A DNA stretch of 64,000 bases, taken from the NCBI GenBank assembly GCA_002842215.1, contig PHCC01000003.1, forward strand, positions 230,167-294,166, in the 5' to 3' direction. The position numbers and the translations under genes are program-made. Positions 16,764-25,801 of the stretch are shown piece after piece. The notes beneath the pieces were generated by a model. It was not told where the DNA came from. It saw only the letters and a list, made by a program, of their open reading frames with translations, and made no database searches. Position 1 is the stretch's first letter. Each line of letters begins with the position of its first letter. The stretch is from Betaproteobacteria bacterium HGW-Betaproteobacteria-9. Lineage in GTDB: Bacteria; Pseudomonadota; Gammaproteobacteria; Burkholderiales; Burkholderiaceae_C.

Positions 16764-18632
16764 TCAATCCCCCGCCACGATCCCCTCGCGCCGCGGATCG
16801 GCGCCGCCCAGCCACACCGGCCTGCCATCTTTCGCACCACGCTGGATCGCCTGCAGACCGCTCGGCATGGGCGTCTCGCTGACGGTGTGGCCGCGTTGCT
16901 GCAGGGCCTGCACGGTGGCGGGAGGGAAGCGGCCGGCTTCGAGCATCACGGGGCCGCCCAGCGTGCCGAAGTTGGGCAGGTCGATGGCGGCCTGCGGGCT
17001 CAGGCCCCAGTGCAGCGCGCCCAGCAGAGTCTTGGCGGTGAAGTGAATGATGAGCGCGCCGCCCGGGCTACCCGCGCTCATCAGCAGTTGACCGCTGTCG
17101 CGGTCGAACACCAGCGTGGGCGACATGGACGAACGCGGCCGTTTGCCCGGCTCGACGCGGTTGGCCACGGGCCGGCCCTGCGCGTCGGCAGGTGCGAAGC
17201 TGAAATCGGTCAGCTCGTTGTTGAGCAGAAAACCCCCAGGTCGCGAGGGGTCGGTGTTCACCATCAGCCGGGCGCCGAAGCCGGCTTCGATGGTGGAGGT
17301 CATGGCCAGCGCGTTGCCAAACCGGTCGACGATGCTGATGTGGCTGGTGCCGTACTCGGCTTGTTCGGGCATGGGCGCCCAGGCCATGGCGCGGCCACCG
17401 GGCTGACCGGCGGGTGCCTGCGGCAGGCGCACCGGGCCGATCAGGCGGGCGCGCTCGTCCAGGTAGCGGGCGTCGAGCAGGCTGCCCCAGCGCCCGGCCG
17501 GTGGCGCCACGAAATCGGGGTCGGCCAAATACAGCGCGCGGTCGGCGAACGCCAGGCGGGAAGCCTCGGCGTAGGTGTGCAGCCAGTCGGGGCCGGGCAG
17601 GCCGTCTGACAGCGACGCGCCGGCCTGCGGTGTGCGCGCCAGCAGGCCGAGGATCTGCCCGATGGCGATGGCGCCCGAACTCGGTGGCGGGAAGCCGCAG
17701 ATGCGCAGCGCGCGTTGTGTGGCCGTGTGGTCAAAGCACAGGGCGTCACGCTCCTTGGGCCGGTACGCCTTGAGGTCGTCCAGATCGAGCTGACCGGGGT
17801 TGCTCGGGTGCCGCTGCACTTTCGCAACCAGCGCCCTTGCCACCGCACCTTCGTGCAGGGCCTGCGGGCCGGTGGCGGCGATCCGGCGCAGCACCTGCGC
17901 AAGCTCGGGGTTGCGCAGCACGTGGCCCACCGGGTGGGGCTGGCCGTCGCGCTGGTAGAAGTAGGCCGCGGCCACCGGGTCCTGCTTCAGCGCGCTCTCG
18001 GCCTGCAGCAGCGCGTGCAGCCGCGGACTGACCGGGAAGCCCTGATCGGCCAGCCGGATCGCGGGATCGAACAGGCGCGCCCAGGGCAGCCGGCCGTGTT
18101 GCCGATGGGCCAGCGCCAGCATGGCCACCGTGCCGGGCACACCCACCGAGCGGCCGCCCACCACGGCCTGCAGGAAGGGCAGGGGTCGGCCGTCGTCTGC
18201 GAGGAACAACTTTTCCGTTGCCGCGGCCGGTGCCGTCTCGCGCCCGTCAAAGGCCTGGACACGTCGACCATCGTGGTGCAGCAGGAAGGCGCCACCGCCG
18301 ATGCCACTGGACTGCGGCTCCACCAGGGTGAGCACCATCTGCACGGCGATGGCCGCGTCCACGGCGCTGCCACCGGCGCGCAGAATGTGCACGCCGGCTT
18401 CGGTGGCCAGGGGGTTGGCGGCCGCCACGGCGTGCTGACGCAGCGTCCAGCCCGGCTTCGGGGTTGTACCCGTTGCCGCTTCGGGTTGCGCCACCGGGCC
18501 GATGGTCGCAGGCACCGCCGCGGTGTCGCGGGCGGTGGGTGCGGAGCAGGCCGTCAGCAACAGCGCCAGGGTGATCACCACCGGCCAGGGGTGCGTGGCA
18601 GTTCGACCAAGGATTTTTGTGCGTTCTGTCAT
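16764..18632 (-). CDS. ggt: Gamma-glutamyltransferase, predicted lipoprotein
   Basis: Cleaves or transfers the gamma-glutamyl group of glutathione and related peptides in the periplasm. The 622-residue precursor has a lipoprotein signal with lipobox LTAC (Cys29) after a hydrophobic stretch, then the large subunit, with autoprocessing expected before the catalytic Thr429 in EYGTSHISIVD. The substrate-binding GSAVDAAIA and the SAGSPGGALI segment of the small subunit are present. Membrane anchoring by a lipid is less usual than a simple Sec signal. It is a single gene on the minus strand that converges with the acyl-CoA synthetase gene 10 bp away. Confidence 0.94.
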   Translation of the reverse strand: MTERTKILGRTATHPWPVVITLALLLTACSAPTARDTAAVPATIGPVAQPEAATGTTPKPGWTLRQHAVAAANPLATEAGVHILRAGGSAVDAAIAVQMVLTLVEPQSSGIGGGAFLLHHDGRRVQAFDGRETAPAAATEKLFLADDGRPLPFLQAVVGGRSVGVPGTVAMLALAHRQHGRLPWARLFDPAIRLADQGFPVSPRLHALLQAESALKQDPVAAAYFYQRDGQPHPVGHVLRNPELAQVLRRIAATGPQALHEGAVARALVAKVQRHPSNPGQLDLDDLKAYRPKERDALCFDHTATQRALRICGFPPPSSGAIAIGQILGLLARTPQAGASLSDGLPGPDWLHTYAEASRLAFADRALYLADPDFVAPPAGRWGSLLDARYLDERARLIGPVRLPQAPAGQPGGRAMAWAPMPEQAEYGTSHISIVDRFGNALAMTSTIEAGFGARLMVNTDPSRPGGFLLNNELTDFSFAPADAQGRPVANRVEPGKRPRSSMSPTLVFDRDSGQLLMSAGSPGGALIIHFTAKTLLGALHWGLSPQAAIDLPNFGTLGGPVMLEAGRFPPATVQALQQRGHTVSETPMPSGLQAIQRGAKDGRPVWLGGADPRREGIVAGD

Positions 18633-18728
18633 GCTTGCGGTTGGTTAGGGAGGACAGCCCATGCGCCGCTTGCCAATAATCAAGCAGCATGGAGGGTGGT
18701 TGCGCTATTTTGAATCCTGAAGTGCAAT

Positions 18729-18773
18729 CCAGCCCAATAGCCAGCCCAATAGCCAGCCCAATAGCCAGCCCAG
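18729..18773. repeat. 12-bp tandem repeat before the ATPase gene
   Basis: Three exact copies of CCAGCCCAATAG (18729-18764) and a fourth partial copy (CCAGCCCAG, 18765-18773). The last unit runs straight into the AGGAAG Shine-Dalgarno of the gene starting at 18783, so copy-number changes would alter the leader but not the frame. Confidence 0.9.
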
Positions 18774-18782
18774 GAAGCCCTG

Positions 18783-20735
18783 ATGACGATGACCACGCCG
18801 CCCCTCTCCGCCAACGCAGTCGGTCCCTTTGGTGGGCCCACGCGTCAGGTGGTGCACAGCCTGCCTTTGCTGATGGCTGCGCTGGAAGCGCAGCATCACC
18901 AGCCCATCGTCACCTTGCGCGACGCCTTGCTGCAGCTGCGCATGCTGGACGAGCCCACGCTGGCGGCCCTGGCCGAAGAGAGCCCCGACCTGTTGCGTTC
19001 CCGGTCGTCAGAACTGGTGGTGCGCCTGCTGCTGACGGACGACGAGTTGCAGCGCGCGCTGGCCCGCGTGGCGGGCGTGGTGGAGATCGAGGTGCTGGGC
19101 TTTGATGTCGAGCGCAATGCGTTTGGCATCCTGCCCTTGCGCGCAGCACATGCCCACCATGTGGTGCCGCTGGGCATGGTCAACGAGCAGTTTTATGTCG
19201 CTTCCTGTGCGCCGACCAACGAAGAACTGCAGCACCAGTTGTGCACGCAGACCGGCCACACCGTGCGCCTCGTTTGGGCCAGCCGCGACGCGATCGAACG
19301 GCGGCTGGAGTTGCAGGACCGCATCGAGCACGCCGGCCATGCCCACAGCCCCAGCGCCATCGTCGACGACGTGCGCCGCCGCATGCTGCCGCCCCAGGCG
19401 ATGGTTCAACACAACGAAGCGGCGGGGCTCGAGGACCTCGTGATGCAGGCCATGGTCGAAGTGGGCACGGCCGGCGAGGCCGAGCAGCTGGCTTCGGCGG
19501 CAGAGTCGGCCGGCATGGTGCGACTGGTCAACCAGATGATCGCCGAGGCCCAGAGCACCGGCGTGTCCGACATTCACATCGAGGCCAATCCAGGCGACGC
19601 GCTCACCGCGATCCGGTTCCGGCGCGATGGCGACCTGGAGCCCTATCTGTGGCTGCCCGCCAAACTGCGCGCACCCCTGGTCTCGCGGGTCAAGATCATG
19701 GCCCGACTCGACATCGGCGAGCGCCGCCGGCCGCAGGACGGCAAGATCGATTTTTCCGAGTTCGGAGGCAAGGCGCTGGAGCTGCGCGTGGCGGTGATGC
19801 CCACGCACGACGGGCTCGAAGACGTGGTGCTGCGGTTGCTGGAATCGGCCAAACCGCTGCCCTTGTCAAAGCTCGGGCTGCAGCCGCGCGACCTGGAACT
19901 GATCGCCGGTTTTTCAGAACGCACTTTCGGCATGGTGCTGGCCGCCGGTCCCACCGGGTCGGGCAAGACCACCACGCTGCACTCCATGCTGGCCGAGGTG
20001 AACACCACCGAGCGCAAGATATGGACGGCAGAAGACCCGATCGAGATCACCCAGCCCGGCCTGCGCCAGGTGCAGATGAACAGCAAGATCGGCCTCACGT
20101 TCGCCAGCGCCATGCGCGGCTTCCTGCGCGCCGACCCCGACATCATCATGATCGGCGAGATCCGCGACGCCGAGACCGCCAAGATCGCCATCGAAGCCTC
20201 GCTCACCGGGCACCTGGTGCTCTCGACGCTGCACACCAACAACGCTTGCGAGAGCGTGGTGCGCCTGCTGGATCTGGGCATGGACCCGATGAACTTCGCC
20301 GACTCGCTGCTCGGCATCGTTGCCCAGCGCCTGGTGCGTGCGCTGTGCTCCCATTGCGCGCAGGAACGGGCGCTCACCGCCGAGGAGTGGGAGGCGCTGT
20401 TGCAGGAATACATGGAGGGCAGCAGCCTGAGCCGCCAGCAGGCCGAGAAGCGCTTGCTCATGGCGGCGGGCGTTGAATCAGCGGCCGACATCCGCACGCG
20501 CCAGGCGGTGGGCTGCGAGCACTGCAGTGGCAAGGGTTACAAGGGTCGGCTGGGCATCTACGAAATCCTGCAGAACAGCCGCGCCATCAAGTTGCTGATC
20601 CAGAACCGCGCCCGGCCGTCCGAGCTGTTTGACACGGCGGTGGGCGAGGGCATGCGCAGCCTGCGCCACGACGCCATCGAGAAGGTGGTGCAAGGCCTGA
20701 TCGACCTGAAGCAGGCACGCATCGCCTACCGCTGA
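18783..20735 (+). CDS. GspE/PilB-type secretion or pilus ATPase, orphan
   Basis: Hexameric ATPase of the type II secretion/type IV pilus assembly superfamily, 650 residues. An N-terminal GspE_N-like domain (to about residue 190) and a linker precede the motor domain: Walker A GPTGSGKTT near residues 389-397, an Asp box around ERKIWTAEDPIE, Walker B DIIMIGEIRD near 452 and a His box (LTGHLVLSTLHTNN). The zinc-binding tetracysteine of GspE/PilB is present as CSHC (about 521) and CEHC (about 578). No pilin, platform protein or secretin gene is nearby, so its system is unknown. The ATG at 18783 follows AGGAAG and a tandem repeat. Confidence 0.9.
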   Translation: MTMTTPPLSANAVGPFGGPTRQVVHSLPLLMAALEAQHHQPIVTLRDALLQLRMLDEPTLAALAEESPDLLRSRSSELVVRLLLTDDELQRALARVAGVVEIEVLGFDVERNAFGILPLRAAHAHHVVPLGMVNEQFYVASCAPTNEELQHQLCTQTGHTVRLVWASRDAIERRLELQDRIEHAGHAHSPSAIVDDVRRRMLPPQAMVQHNEAAGLEDLVMQAMVEVGTAGEAEQLASAAESAGMVRLVNQMIAEAQSTGVSDIHIEANPGDALTAIRFRRDGDLEPYLWLPAKLRAPLVSRVKIMARLDIGERRRPQDGKIDFSEFGGKALELRVAVMPTHDGLEDVVLRLLESAKPLPLSKLGLQPRDLELIAGFSERTFGMVLAAGPTGSGKTTTLHSMLAEVNTTERKIWTAEDPIEITQPGLRQVQMNSKIGLTFASAMRGFLRADPDIIMIGEIRDAETAKIAIEASLTGHLVLSTLHTNNACESVVRLLDLGMDPMNFADSLLGIVAQRLVRALCSHCAQERALTAEEWEALLQEYMEGSSLSRQQAEKRLLMAAGVESAADIRTRQAVGCEHCSGKGYKGRLGIYEILQNSRAIKLLIQNRARPSELFDTAVGEGMRSLRHDAIEKVVQGLIDLKQARIAYR

Positions 20736-20777
20736 GCCGGCAGTCCGATCCGGCGCGCCACATGCCAGCCGCAGGAT

Positions 20778-20851
20778 GCGGTGGAACCGGCTCCGCCGGG
20801 CCACTCGCATCGCCCCCTTGAGGGGGTCGCGCACAGCGCGGCGGGGGTGTT
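20778..20851 (+). repeat. Dispersed extragenic palindromic repeat, copy 1
   Basis: Begins GCGGTGGAACCGGCTCCGCC and continues with a C-run/G-run hairpin (CGCCCCCTTGAGGGGG) and GCGCACAGCGCGGCGGGGG. It matches the element at 25723-25798 in order and spacing, and the inverse copies at 30304-30360 and 31849-31915. It lies between convergent 3' ends. Confidence 0.75.
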
Positions 20852-20856
20852 CTATC

Positions 20857-21615
20857 TCAGCGCGGCGCCAGGCGGATCGCGCCGTCGAGGCGGATCACCT
20901 CGCCGTTGAGCATGTCGTTTTCTATGATGTGTTTGGCCAGCTTGGCGTAGTCCTGCGGCGTGCCCAGGCGGCTGGGGAAGGGCACACTGGCGGCCAGCGC
21001 GTCCTGCACCTCCTGCGGCATGCCGAACAGCATGGGCGTGCCGAAGATGCCGGGGGCAATCGTCATGTTGCGGATGCCGTTGCGCGACAGGTCGCGCGCG
21101 ATGGGCAGCGTCATGCCGACCACGCCGCCCTTGCTGGCCGCGTAGGCGGCCTGGCCGATCTGGCCGTCGTAGGCCGCCACGCTGGCGGTGCTGATCATCA
21201 CGCCGCGCTCGCCGGTGGCTTCGGGTTCGTTCTTGCACATGGCTTCCGACGCGAGACGGATCATGTTGAAGCTGCCGACCAGGTTGACCATGATGGTCTT
21301 GGTGTAGACGGCCAGCGAGTGTGCGCCGTTTTTCCCCACGGTCTTTTCGGCTGGGGCGATGCCAGCGCAGTTGATCAGACCCATGAGCTTGCCCATGGAC
21401 AGGGCCTTGGCCACCACGGCCTGGCCGTCGGCCTCGCTGCTGACGTCGCACTTGACGAAGGCGCCGCCGATCTCCTTGGCGACCGCTTCGCCTTTTTCAG
21501 CCTGCATGTCGGCGATGACGACGGTACCGCCGTTGGCCGCCAGCATGCGCGCCGTGCCTTCGCCCAAGCCAGATGCGCCGCCGGTGACGATGAATACCTT
21601 GCCTTGAATGTCCAT
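20857..21615 (-). CDS. SDR-family 3-hydroxyacyl-CoA dehydrogenase (HSD17B10-like)
   Basis: NAD-dependent short-chain dehydrogenase, 252 residues, most like the type II 3-hydroxyacyl-CoA/2-methyl-3-hydroxybutyryl-CoA dehydrogenases of fatty acid and isoleucine breakdown. The cofactor motif [10 protein letters not shown] is at residues 11-20, the NAG-type motif appears as NCAG, and the catalytic Ser-Tyr-Lys lies in [10 protein letters not shown] and [16 protein letters not shown] matches the family. The start ATG at 21615 gives [13 protein letters not shown]; upstream in-frame ATGs would run through the operator at 21639-21660. It is a single gene, probably controlled by that operator. Confidence 0.92.
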   Translation of the reverse strand: MDIQGKVFIVTGGASGLGEGTARMLAANGGTVVIADMQAEKGEAVAKEIGGAFVKCDVSSEADGQAVVAKALSMGKLMGLINCAGIAPAEKTVGKNGAHSLAVYTKTIMVNLVGSFNMIRLASEAMCKNEPEATGERGVMISTASVAAYDGQIGQAAYAASKGGVVGMTLPIARDLSRNGIRNMTIAPGIFGTPMLFGMPQEVQDALAASVPFPSRLGTPQDYAKLAKHIIENDMLNGEVIRLDGAIRLAPR

Positions 21616-21638
21616 GGGTGTGCTCCTCGGGTGGTGAG

Positions 21639-21665
21639 TTGACGTTGACGTAAACGTCAATTATC
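21639..21665 (-). promoter_or_regulatory. Near-palindromic operator next to a -10 box (SDR gene)
   Basis: Arms TTGACGTT and AACGTCAA enclose a six-base core (GACGTA on the plus strand) at 21639-21660; 20 of 22 positions are symmetric. On the minus strand a -10-like GATAAT (21660-21665) abuts the operator, so a bound protein would block transcription. The identical 22-mer lies before the nitroreductase gene (29528-29549). Confidence 0.75.
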
Positions 21666-21685
21666 GCTCACATGCCTGGCCGGCT

Positions 21686-23227
21686 TCAGGTGGCCGGGAG
21701 TTCCAGGATGATGGCGGTGCCGTGGCCCGGTTCGCTGGACACGTGCAGCCAGCCGCCGTGCAGATCGACGATGCGTTTCACGATCGCCAGGCCCAGGCCT
21801 TTGCCGCCTTCGCCGGTGGCGGGCGCCACGCTGGACCGGCTTTGGTAGAAGCGGTCGAACAGGCGGGGAATGTCCTGGGCCGCGATGCCCGAGCCGTTGT
21901 CGCTCACCCGGACCGTGACCACCTCGCCGTGCGTGCCGGTGTGGCGGTCGGCGCTCAGCTGGATCACGCTGCCGCTGCCCGAGAACTTGAGCGCGTTGTC
22001 CACCAGGTTGGCCAGCGCGCGTTCGAACAATTCGATGTCCACCGCGGCCAGCGCGGGGCGTTGCGCAGCGTCGGGGCGTTCGGCCATCTGCAGGCGGATG
22101 CCTTGAAGGCGTGCCCGCTCGGCAAAGCGCATGACCACGTCGTCCAGCAACTCGCCCAGGTCCAGCACCTCGGTGTTGAGTTTGAACGCCGGTTCGTCCA
22201 GGCGAGCCAGGTCACCCAGGCTTTGAACCAGACGGGCCGCGTTGTGCGTGTTGCGTAGGGCCACCGCGACCAGCCGGCGGTCTTCTTCGCGGGCAGCGTC
22301 GCCGGTCCAGCGGGCGTCGAGGGTTTCGAGGCAGGCGGTGGTGGCGGTCAGCGGCGAGCGCAGATCGTGCGAGAGGTTGCTCACGCCCTCGCGGCGGAAG
22401 TGGTCCAGGCGCCGCAGCGTGCTCCATTGCCGCCGCAAGGTCTGGAGCATCGCGTCGATGCCGCGCGCGAGTTGGCCGAATTCATCGCGGCCCCCGGCAT
22501 CGGGCAGATCGAGCAATGGACCCGTCCCGTCCGGGTCGGTCGAGGCCATGTCGTCGAGACCTTTCTGTGTGACCCGGCCGACCGATTGGGTGAGTCGCGA
22601 CAGTGGGCGCGTGATGGTGGCGGTGGCCCAGGTGGCGAGCAGGGTGGCGAAGGCCACCACCGCGAGCACCATCAGCAAGGCGGGCTGGGACAGTGTGCTG
22701 CGCAGGGCCGCCATGCGCCCCTCGCCGAACGTGCGGGGACGCGAGACCAGGTACAGGTAGCCATCGACGGGCCGGTCGGGCTGTATGGCGGCGTGCCGCA
22801 ACGGACGCGCCGCGATGATCACGCGCTTGTCCATGTGCTCGGGGTCGTCACCCAGCACATAGGGCATGGGCGTGTCGCCAGCGGCCTCCAGGACCGGCCC
22901 GATGCGCACCTTGAAACCTGGCGCGAGCTGGGCCTTTCCGGTGGAGCTGAGCACGGTGCCCTGCGTGTCCAGCAGGTAGAGCTGGGTGTCGGGCTCGTAG
23001 AGCACGAGGTTGGCGAGGAAGTCGTCGAAACCTTCGCCAAAACTTGCCCGCATGCCGAGCAGGTCGTTGTGCTGCAGCACCACGCGCTTCAAAAACGCAT
23101 CGGCACGGTAGTAGGCCGACTCGTGCTCAAAGCGCTCATAGGCCAGCACGATGGCGATCACCACGCCCAGCGCGGTGAACAGGCCGGTGAGGAAGATCGT
23201 GAGGGCGATCTTGAGGCGAACCTTCAT
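21686..23227 (-). CDS. Sensor histidine kinase
   Basis: Membrane sensor kinase, 513 residues. A first transmembrane helix (about residues 7-30), a periplasmic sensor region, a second transmembrane helix (about 180-200), a HAMP domain, then the dimerisation and phosphoacceptor helix with His287 in NLSHDLRSPLTA and a catalytic domain with DNALKFSGSG (N box), SDNGSGIA (G1) and GLGLAIVKRI (G2). It lies 3 bp after the response regulator gene, so the two form one two-component system. The signal is unknown; nothing nearby identifies it. Confidence 0.95.
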   Translation of the reverse strand: MKVRLKIALTIFLTGLFTALGVVIAIVLAYERFEHESAYYRADAFLKRVVLQHNDLLGMRASFGEGFDDFLANLVLYEPDTQLYLLDTQGTVLSSTGKAQLAPGFKVRIGPVLEAAGDTPMPYVLGDDPEHMDKRVIIAARPLRHAAIQPDRPVDGYLYLVSRPRTFGEGRMAALRSTLSQPALLMVLAVVAFATLLATWATATITRPLSRLTQSVGRVTQKGLDDMASTDPDGTGPLLDLPDAGGRDEFGQLARGIDAMLQTLRRQWSTLRRLDHFRREGVSNLSHDLRSPLTATTACLETLDARWTGDAAREEDRRLVAVALRNTHNAARLVQSLGDLARLDEPAFKLNTEVLDLGELLDDVVMRFAERARLQGIRLQMAERPDAAQRPALAAVDIELFERALANLVDNALKFSGSGSVIQLSADRHTGTHGEVVTVRVSDNGSGIAAQDIPRLFDRFYQSRSSVAPATGEGGKGLGLAIVKRIVDLHGGWLHVSSEPGHGTAIILELPAT

Positions 23228-23230
23228 GGT

Positions 23231-23962
23231 TCAGTGCCCCGGGCGTTCGCGCATCTTGTAGCCGGCGCCCCGCACGGTGAGGATGAAGTCCGGGCGCAGC
23301 GGGTCGGACTCCAGCTTCGCCCGCAAGCGGTTGATGTGGGTGGTCACCGTGTGTTCGTAGCCGTCGTGCGTGTAGCCCCAGACGGCGTTGAGCAACTGTC
23401 CGCGTGAAAACACGTGGCCCGGGTGCTGGGCGAAATACAGCAGGAGGTCGAACTCCAGCGCCGTGAAATCGAGGTTCACGCCGCGCACCCGGGCCACGCG
23501 CTTGACGGGTTGAATCTCCAGCTCGCCGTTGACCAGCGGGGCGCCTGCATCCACCGCCGTGCTCTGGGCCGCCTGCGCCGCGCGCAGCAGCTCCGAGCGG
23601 CGCAGCAGTGCCTTGACGCGGGCCAGCAGCTCGGCGATGGAAAAAGGTTTGGTGAGGTAGTCGTCGGCCCCGAGCTCCAAACCCAGCACGCGGTCGAGTT
23701 CGGTGGACTTGGCGGTGAGCATCAGGATGGGGGTGTGGTCGCCGCGCGAGCGCAAGGTCTTGCACACCTCCAGCCCGTCCAGTCCCGGCATCATCAGGTC
23801 GAGCACCAGCAGGTCGTGCCCGACTTCGGTCTGCAGCGCCAGCGCCGACGGTCCATCGCGGGTCTCGCTCACGCCGTAGCCGGCGCCGCGCAGGTTCAGC
23901 GCCAACAGATCCCGGATATCGGTCTGGTCCTCGGCAATCAGGATCTGCTTCATGGCGTTCAT
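23231..23962 (-). CDS. OmpR-family response regulator
   Basis: A 243-residue response regulator with an N-terminal receiver domain (phosphoacceptor Asp55 in LVLDLMMPGLDG, conserved Lys in MLTAKSTE) and a C-terminal winged-helix DNA-binding domain (TVTTHINRLRAKLE, ILTVRGAGYKM). It is the first gene of a two-gene operon with the histidine kinase. The start may be the ATG at 23962 or the one at 23953, which gives MKQILIAEDQ; neither has a clear Shine-Dalgarno sequence. The regulator starts divergently from the sigma-factor gene at 24085. Confidence 0.95.
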   Translation of the reverse strand: MNAMKQILIAEDQTDIRDLLALNLRGAGYGVSETRDGPSALALQTEVGHDLLVLDLMMPGLDGLEVCKTLRSRGDHTPILMLTAKSTELDRVLGLELGADDYLTKPFSIAELLARVKALLRRSELLRAAQAAQSTAVDAGAPLVNGELEIQPVKRVARVRGVNLDFTALEFDLLLYFAQHPGHVFSRGQLLNAVWGYTHDGYEHTVTTHINRLRAKLESDPLRPDFILTVRGAGYKMRERPGH

Positions 23963-24084
23963 GGGAGTGGGTCCGCTGCGTGAGCGATTTCTTACCCGAT
24001 TGTTATCGAAATGTGATCTTTCGATAGCGGGCTGTGATCTGGGCTGACCACAGTGGAGGCACCGAACCCGAACTGGAGCCCGCC

Positions 24085-24609
24085 ATGAACACCGTCAGCC
24101 TTCCTACCGTGCCAACGCCCAACATGGGCGCCGTCTGCTGGACCGAGATGGTGAGCCACCGCAGCTACCTGATCCGCTTTGCCCAGCGCAAGCTCCACGA
24201 CCCGATGCTGGCCGAAGACCTGGTGCACGACGTGTTCGAGGCGGTGATGTCCGGATGCGCTGCGTTTTCTGGCCGCAGCGCGCTGCGCAGCTGGCTCACA
24301 GCCATCCTCAAGAACAAGCTGGTCGATCTGATCCGGGATCGCGCCCGCTACCACGAGATGGATGCCGACGATGACCAGGCCCTGCCACTGGAATGCGACG
24401 CCGCCCGCCCGGACGAACTCGCCGAACACCGCGAGCGCCTGGCCCAGACCCTGGTGCGCATAGAAGACCTGCCCCAAGGGCTGCGTGATGTGATGCGCTG
24501 GCGCGTGCTGTACGACGAGGACACCGAGTTGGTGTGCGAGCGCCTGGCGATCAGCCAGGACAGCCTGTTTGTGCGCTTGCACCGGGCGCGCAAACAGCTG
24601 CTTTGCTGA
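24085..24609 (+). CDS. ECF-like sigma-70 family factor
   Basis: A 174-residue sigma factor of the extracytoplasmic function group: region 2 (residues about 20-85, HDPMLAEDLVHDVFEAVMSG and LTAILKNKLVDLIRD) and region 4 (about 120-172, LPQGLRDVMRWRVLYDEDTE and SQDSLFVRLHRARKQLL). No anti-sigma factor gene follows. The start at 24085 leaves about 15 residues before region 2; an earlier in-frame ATG at 24034 would extend it over the likely promoter. It is divergent from the response regulator, but a regulatory link is only a guess. Confidence 0.88.
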   Translation: MNTVSLPTVPTPNMGAVCWTEMVSHRSYLIRFAQRKLHDPMLAEDLVHDVFEAVMSGCAAFSGRSALRSWLTAILKNKLVDLIRDRARYHEMDADDDQALPLECDAARPDELAEHRERLAQTLVRIEDLPQGLRDVMRWRVLYDEDTELVCERLAISQDSLFVRLHRARKQLLC

Positions 24610-24757
24610 GAACCAGCAGGATCACGTTGTCTTAAACGGCGACTACGGTCAAGCCCGTGTCGCTGGAACTGTCACCGATCTGGCGTTGGAATTTCACGAA
24701 CCTGTCACACATGGGCGGTAGCCTGCGATCACCATTGACCCGCGCAAGGAGCCGCCC

Positions 24758-25675
24758 ATGTTTGACAGCCACGACGAGCTGCTGACCCGCATTCACAACG
24801 ACCTCATGGACGGCTATGACGAAGAGCTGGAGATGGAGATCGAAGACCGCCACCTGGACGCGCTCGGCGGTGCGCTGGACCCCGAGGCGCTGTTGCAGCA
24901 GAAAGAGAGTCGGCGCACCTATTTCCGCGAACTGTTCCGTCTGCAGGCCGAGCTGGTGAAGCTGCAGGACTGGGTGCAGGCCACCGGGCACAAGGTGGTG
25001 ATCGTGTTCGAAGGGCGCGACGCAGCCGGCAAGGGCGGTGTGATCAAGCGCATCACCCAACGCCTGAACCCGCGCGTGTGCCGCGTGGTGGCGCTGCCCG
25101 CGCCCAGCGACCGCGAGCGCACGCAGTGGTACTTCCAGCGCTACGTGCCGCACCTGCCCGCGGGCGGCGAGATCGTGCTGTTCGACCGCAGCTGGTACAA
25201 CCGCGCCGGCGTGGAAAAAGTGATGGGCTTCTGCACCGACGAGCAGTACGAAGCCTTCTTCCGCGACGTGTCCGAGTTCGAGAAGATGATCGCGCGCTCC
25301 GGCGTCCAGCTGATCAAGTACTGGTTTTCGGTGTCCGATGCCGAACAGGAACTGCGCTTCCTGGGTCGCATTCACGACCCGCTCAAGCAATGGAAGCTCA
25401 GCCCCATGGACCTGGAGAGTCGCCGCCGCTGGGAGCTCTACACCAAGGCCAAGGAAGTCATGCTGGAGCGCACCCACATCCCCGAATCGCCGTGGTGGGT
25501 GGTGCCCGCCGACGACAAGAAGAAGGCGCGTCTGAACTGCATCCACCACCTGCTGTCACAGATGCCGTACCACGAGATCGAGCGCCCCGGCATCGAACTG
25601 CCGGAGCGCATGCGCCACGAAGACTACCGCCGCCATGAAGTGCCCGGCGAAATTCTGGTTCCACAGGTGTTCTGA
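24758..25675 (+). CDS. ppk2: Polyphosphate kinase 2 (PPK2)
   Basis: Transfers phosphate between polyphosphate and nucleotides; the single-domain class I type mainly phosphorylates GDP or ADP from polyphosphate. The 305-residue protein has Walker A GRDAAGKGG (residues 86-94), the lid-region lysines and arginines (GGVIKRITQRLNPR) and Walker B with the catalytic LFDRSWYNRAG (142-151). It ends in the conserved VPGEIL-type tail. It stands alone between the sigma-factor gene and a strong bidirectional terminator. The role is nucleotide regeneration and stress energy supply. Confidence 0.95.
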   Translation: MFDSHDELLTRIHNDLMDGYDEELEMEIEDRHLDALGGALDPEALLQQKESRRTYFRELFRLQAELVKLQDWVQATGHKVVIVFEGRDAAGKGGVIKRITQRLNPRVCRVVALPAPSDRERTQWYFQRYVPHLPAGGEIVLFDRSWYNRAGVEKVMGFCTDEQYEAFFRDVSEFEKMIARSGVQLIKYWFSVSDAEQELRFLGRIHDPLKQWKLSPMDLESRRRWELYTKAKEVMLERTHIPESPWWVVPADDKKKARLNCIHHLLSQMPYHEIERPGIELPERMRHEDYRRHEVPGEILVPQVF

Positions 25676-25711
25676 AAAGTCAAAGGCCCGCAACAGCGGG
25701 CCTTTGACTTT
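25676..25711. terminator. Long bidirectional terminator hairpin
   Basis: A perfect 16-bp stem (25676-25691 with 25696-25711) around loop AACA; the core is AAAGGCCCGC/GCGGGCCTTT. It overlaps the ppk2 stop region and serves the convergent ppk2 and iron-binding protein genes. Confidence 0.85.
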
Positions 25712-25722
25712 GAACCGGGAAC

Positions 25723-25798
25723 GCGGTGGAACCGGCTCTGCCGGGCCACTCGCGTTGTCCCCCCTCCGGGGGGAAGCCGCGAAGCGGCGCAGGGGGGC
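25723..25798 (+). repeat. Dispersed extragenic palindromic repeat, copy 2
   Basis: Same element as at 20778: GCGGTGGAACCGGCTCTGCC, then CCCCCCTCCGGGGGG, then AAGCCGCGAAGCGGCGCAGG. Two internal palindromes are clear. It lies between convergent genes, directly before the stop of the iron-binding protein gene. Confidence 0.75.
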
Positions 25799-25801
25799 TA
25801 C

